Positions 63,545 to 64,000 of a stretch of 64,000 nt of DNA are shown here, in pieces (positions within the stretch are counted from its first letter, which is position 1; the number at the start of each line of letters is the position of its first letter). This stretch comes from Flavobacteriales bacterium UBA1937. GTDB lineage: Bacteria > Bacteroidota > Bacteroidia > Flavobacteriales > Weeksellaceae. The position numbers and the translations under genes were made by a program. The stretch is from the NCBI GenBank assembly GCA_002337005.1, contig DDFD01000018.1:1-64000 (forward strand), given 5' to 3'. The notes beneath the pieces were generated by a model. It worked only from the letters and a program-made list of their open reading frames with translations, did not search any database and was not told the origin of the DNA.

Positions 63545-64000
63545 ATGCTAAAGAAAACATTAATAGCAGCTTCACTATTCCAAGCGGTAGCGTTTTTTTC
63601 TCAACAATATGGTGGAATGTGGATTCCTACTGAAATCAATGAAAAAGAGATGAAATCTCTGGGAATGAAAATCAATGCAACTGATATTTGGAGTACTCAA
63701 AAACCAAGTATAAAAGATGCGGTAGTACAATTTAACAGAGGTTGCACTGGCGAAATTATCTCTCCAAAAGGTCTTTTATTGACCAATCATCACTGCGGTT
63801 ATAGTGCCATACAAAGTCATTCTACAGTTGATAACGACCTGCTTTCTAATGGTTTTTGGGCTAAAGATAACAAAGGCGAACTCACTAATCCAGGAATGGT
63901 GGTAGATTTTGTAACAGATATTAAAGATATTACTAAAGAAATTCTAGGAAATACAACTGGACTGACTGACAAAGAACTCAATAAAAAAATTGAAGAAAAT
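63545..64000 (+). CDS. S46 family peptidase (DPP7/DPP11-like), 3' end outside the window
   Basis: 152 codons from an ATG at 63545 to the window end without a stop; a complete member has about 710-720 residues. Signal peptide (LIAASLFQAVAFFSQ), then the family start GGMWIPTEIN, and the catalytic His in LLTNHHCGYSAIQ (His82/His83) with RGCTGEIISPKG before it. These serine dipeptidyl-peptidases act in the periplasm on oligopeptides, feeding amino-acid use. The Ser and Asp of the triad and the residue that sets specificity (Asp/Glu or hydrophobic) lie beyond the window. Confidence 0.9.
   Translation, partial: MLKKTLIAASLFQAVAFFSQQYGGMWIPTEINEKEMKSLGMKINATDIWSTQKPSIKDAVVQFNRGCTGEIISPKGLLLTNHHCGYSAIQSHSTVDNDLLSNGFWAKDNKGELTNPGMVVDFVTDIKDITKEILGNTTGLTDKELNKKIEEN

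Noticed and set aside
1..64000. CRISPR arrays, tRNA or rRNA genes, prophage or insertion sequences
   Set aside because: No regularly spaced repeats, no tRNA T-loop pattern in intergenic DNA and no integrase, transposase or phage structural genes were found on reading both strands.

Overview
The window is AT-rich (about one third G+C by eye) and reads as chromosomal DNA of a flavobacterium, most likely Weeksellaceae (Chryseobacterium/Cloacibacterium-like). The evidence is a DnaE with a fused proofreading exonuclease, S46 dipeptidyl-peptidase, GldA-like ATPase, CHENW/plug protein, subclass A2-type beta-lactamase, A-rich ribosome-binding regions and many Bacteroidetes-type -7 elements (TAnnTTTG) 10-40 bases before start codons. 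I see no tRNA, rRNA, CRISPR array, prophage or classical insertion sequence. Genus-level placement is inference.

Layout. 1-5.7 kb: a tight minus-strand operon of two membrane adenylate cyclases with different sensor halves, an HD-domain phosphohydrolase and a YitT membrane protein (cut by the window edge). 5.7-13.1 kb: katG, an S41 peptidase, a small secreted protein and a TonB-dependent receptor. 13.1-18.0 kb: a RelE/ParE-type toxin-antitoxin pair between two near-identical terminators, a START-like protein, a CHENW/plug protein, two lipoproteins, a nitroreductase and a secreted protein resembling the periplasmic part of SecD. 18.0-22.9 kb: a three-hairpin repeat, orphan hutU, DUF1801, a DUF559 endonuclease gene enclosed in long inverted repeats, pcm and a fibronectin-like lipoprotein.

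23-31.6 kb: Gfo/Idh oxidoreductase, GH5 glucanase, class A beta-lactamase, 3-hydroxyacyl-CoA dehydrogenase, a polytopic membrane protein, a very acidic small protein, a GldA-like ATPase and a split ThrE-type exporter. 31.6-39.6 kb: an outer-membrane barrel and a complete TetR-controlled RND efflux operon. 39.7-45 kb: the dnaE-exonuclease fusion, then about 800 bases with no ordinary gene but with its own promoter and terminator. 45-51.3 kb: a second complete RND operon behind a GbsR/MarR-like regulator. 51.4-64 kb: GNAT, SBF-like transporter, GDPD, aldo/keto reductase, GH2 beta-galactosidase with DUF3237, ligA, SulP transporter, a hypothetical protein and the start of an S46 peptidase.

Most of the window is ordinary genome backbone. 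The parts that least resemble standard annotation are the inverted-repeat-bounded DUF559 cassette (20672-21219), the adenylate cyclase/HD operon (1-5644), the orphan transcription unit between dnaE and the second efflux operon (44363-44986), and a run of three consecutive genes with TTG starts (51324-52955).
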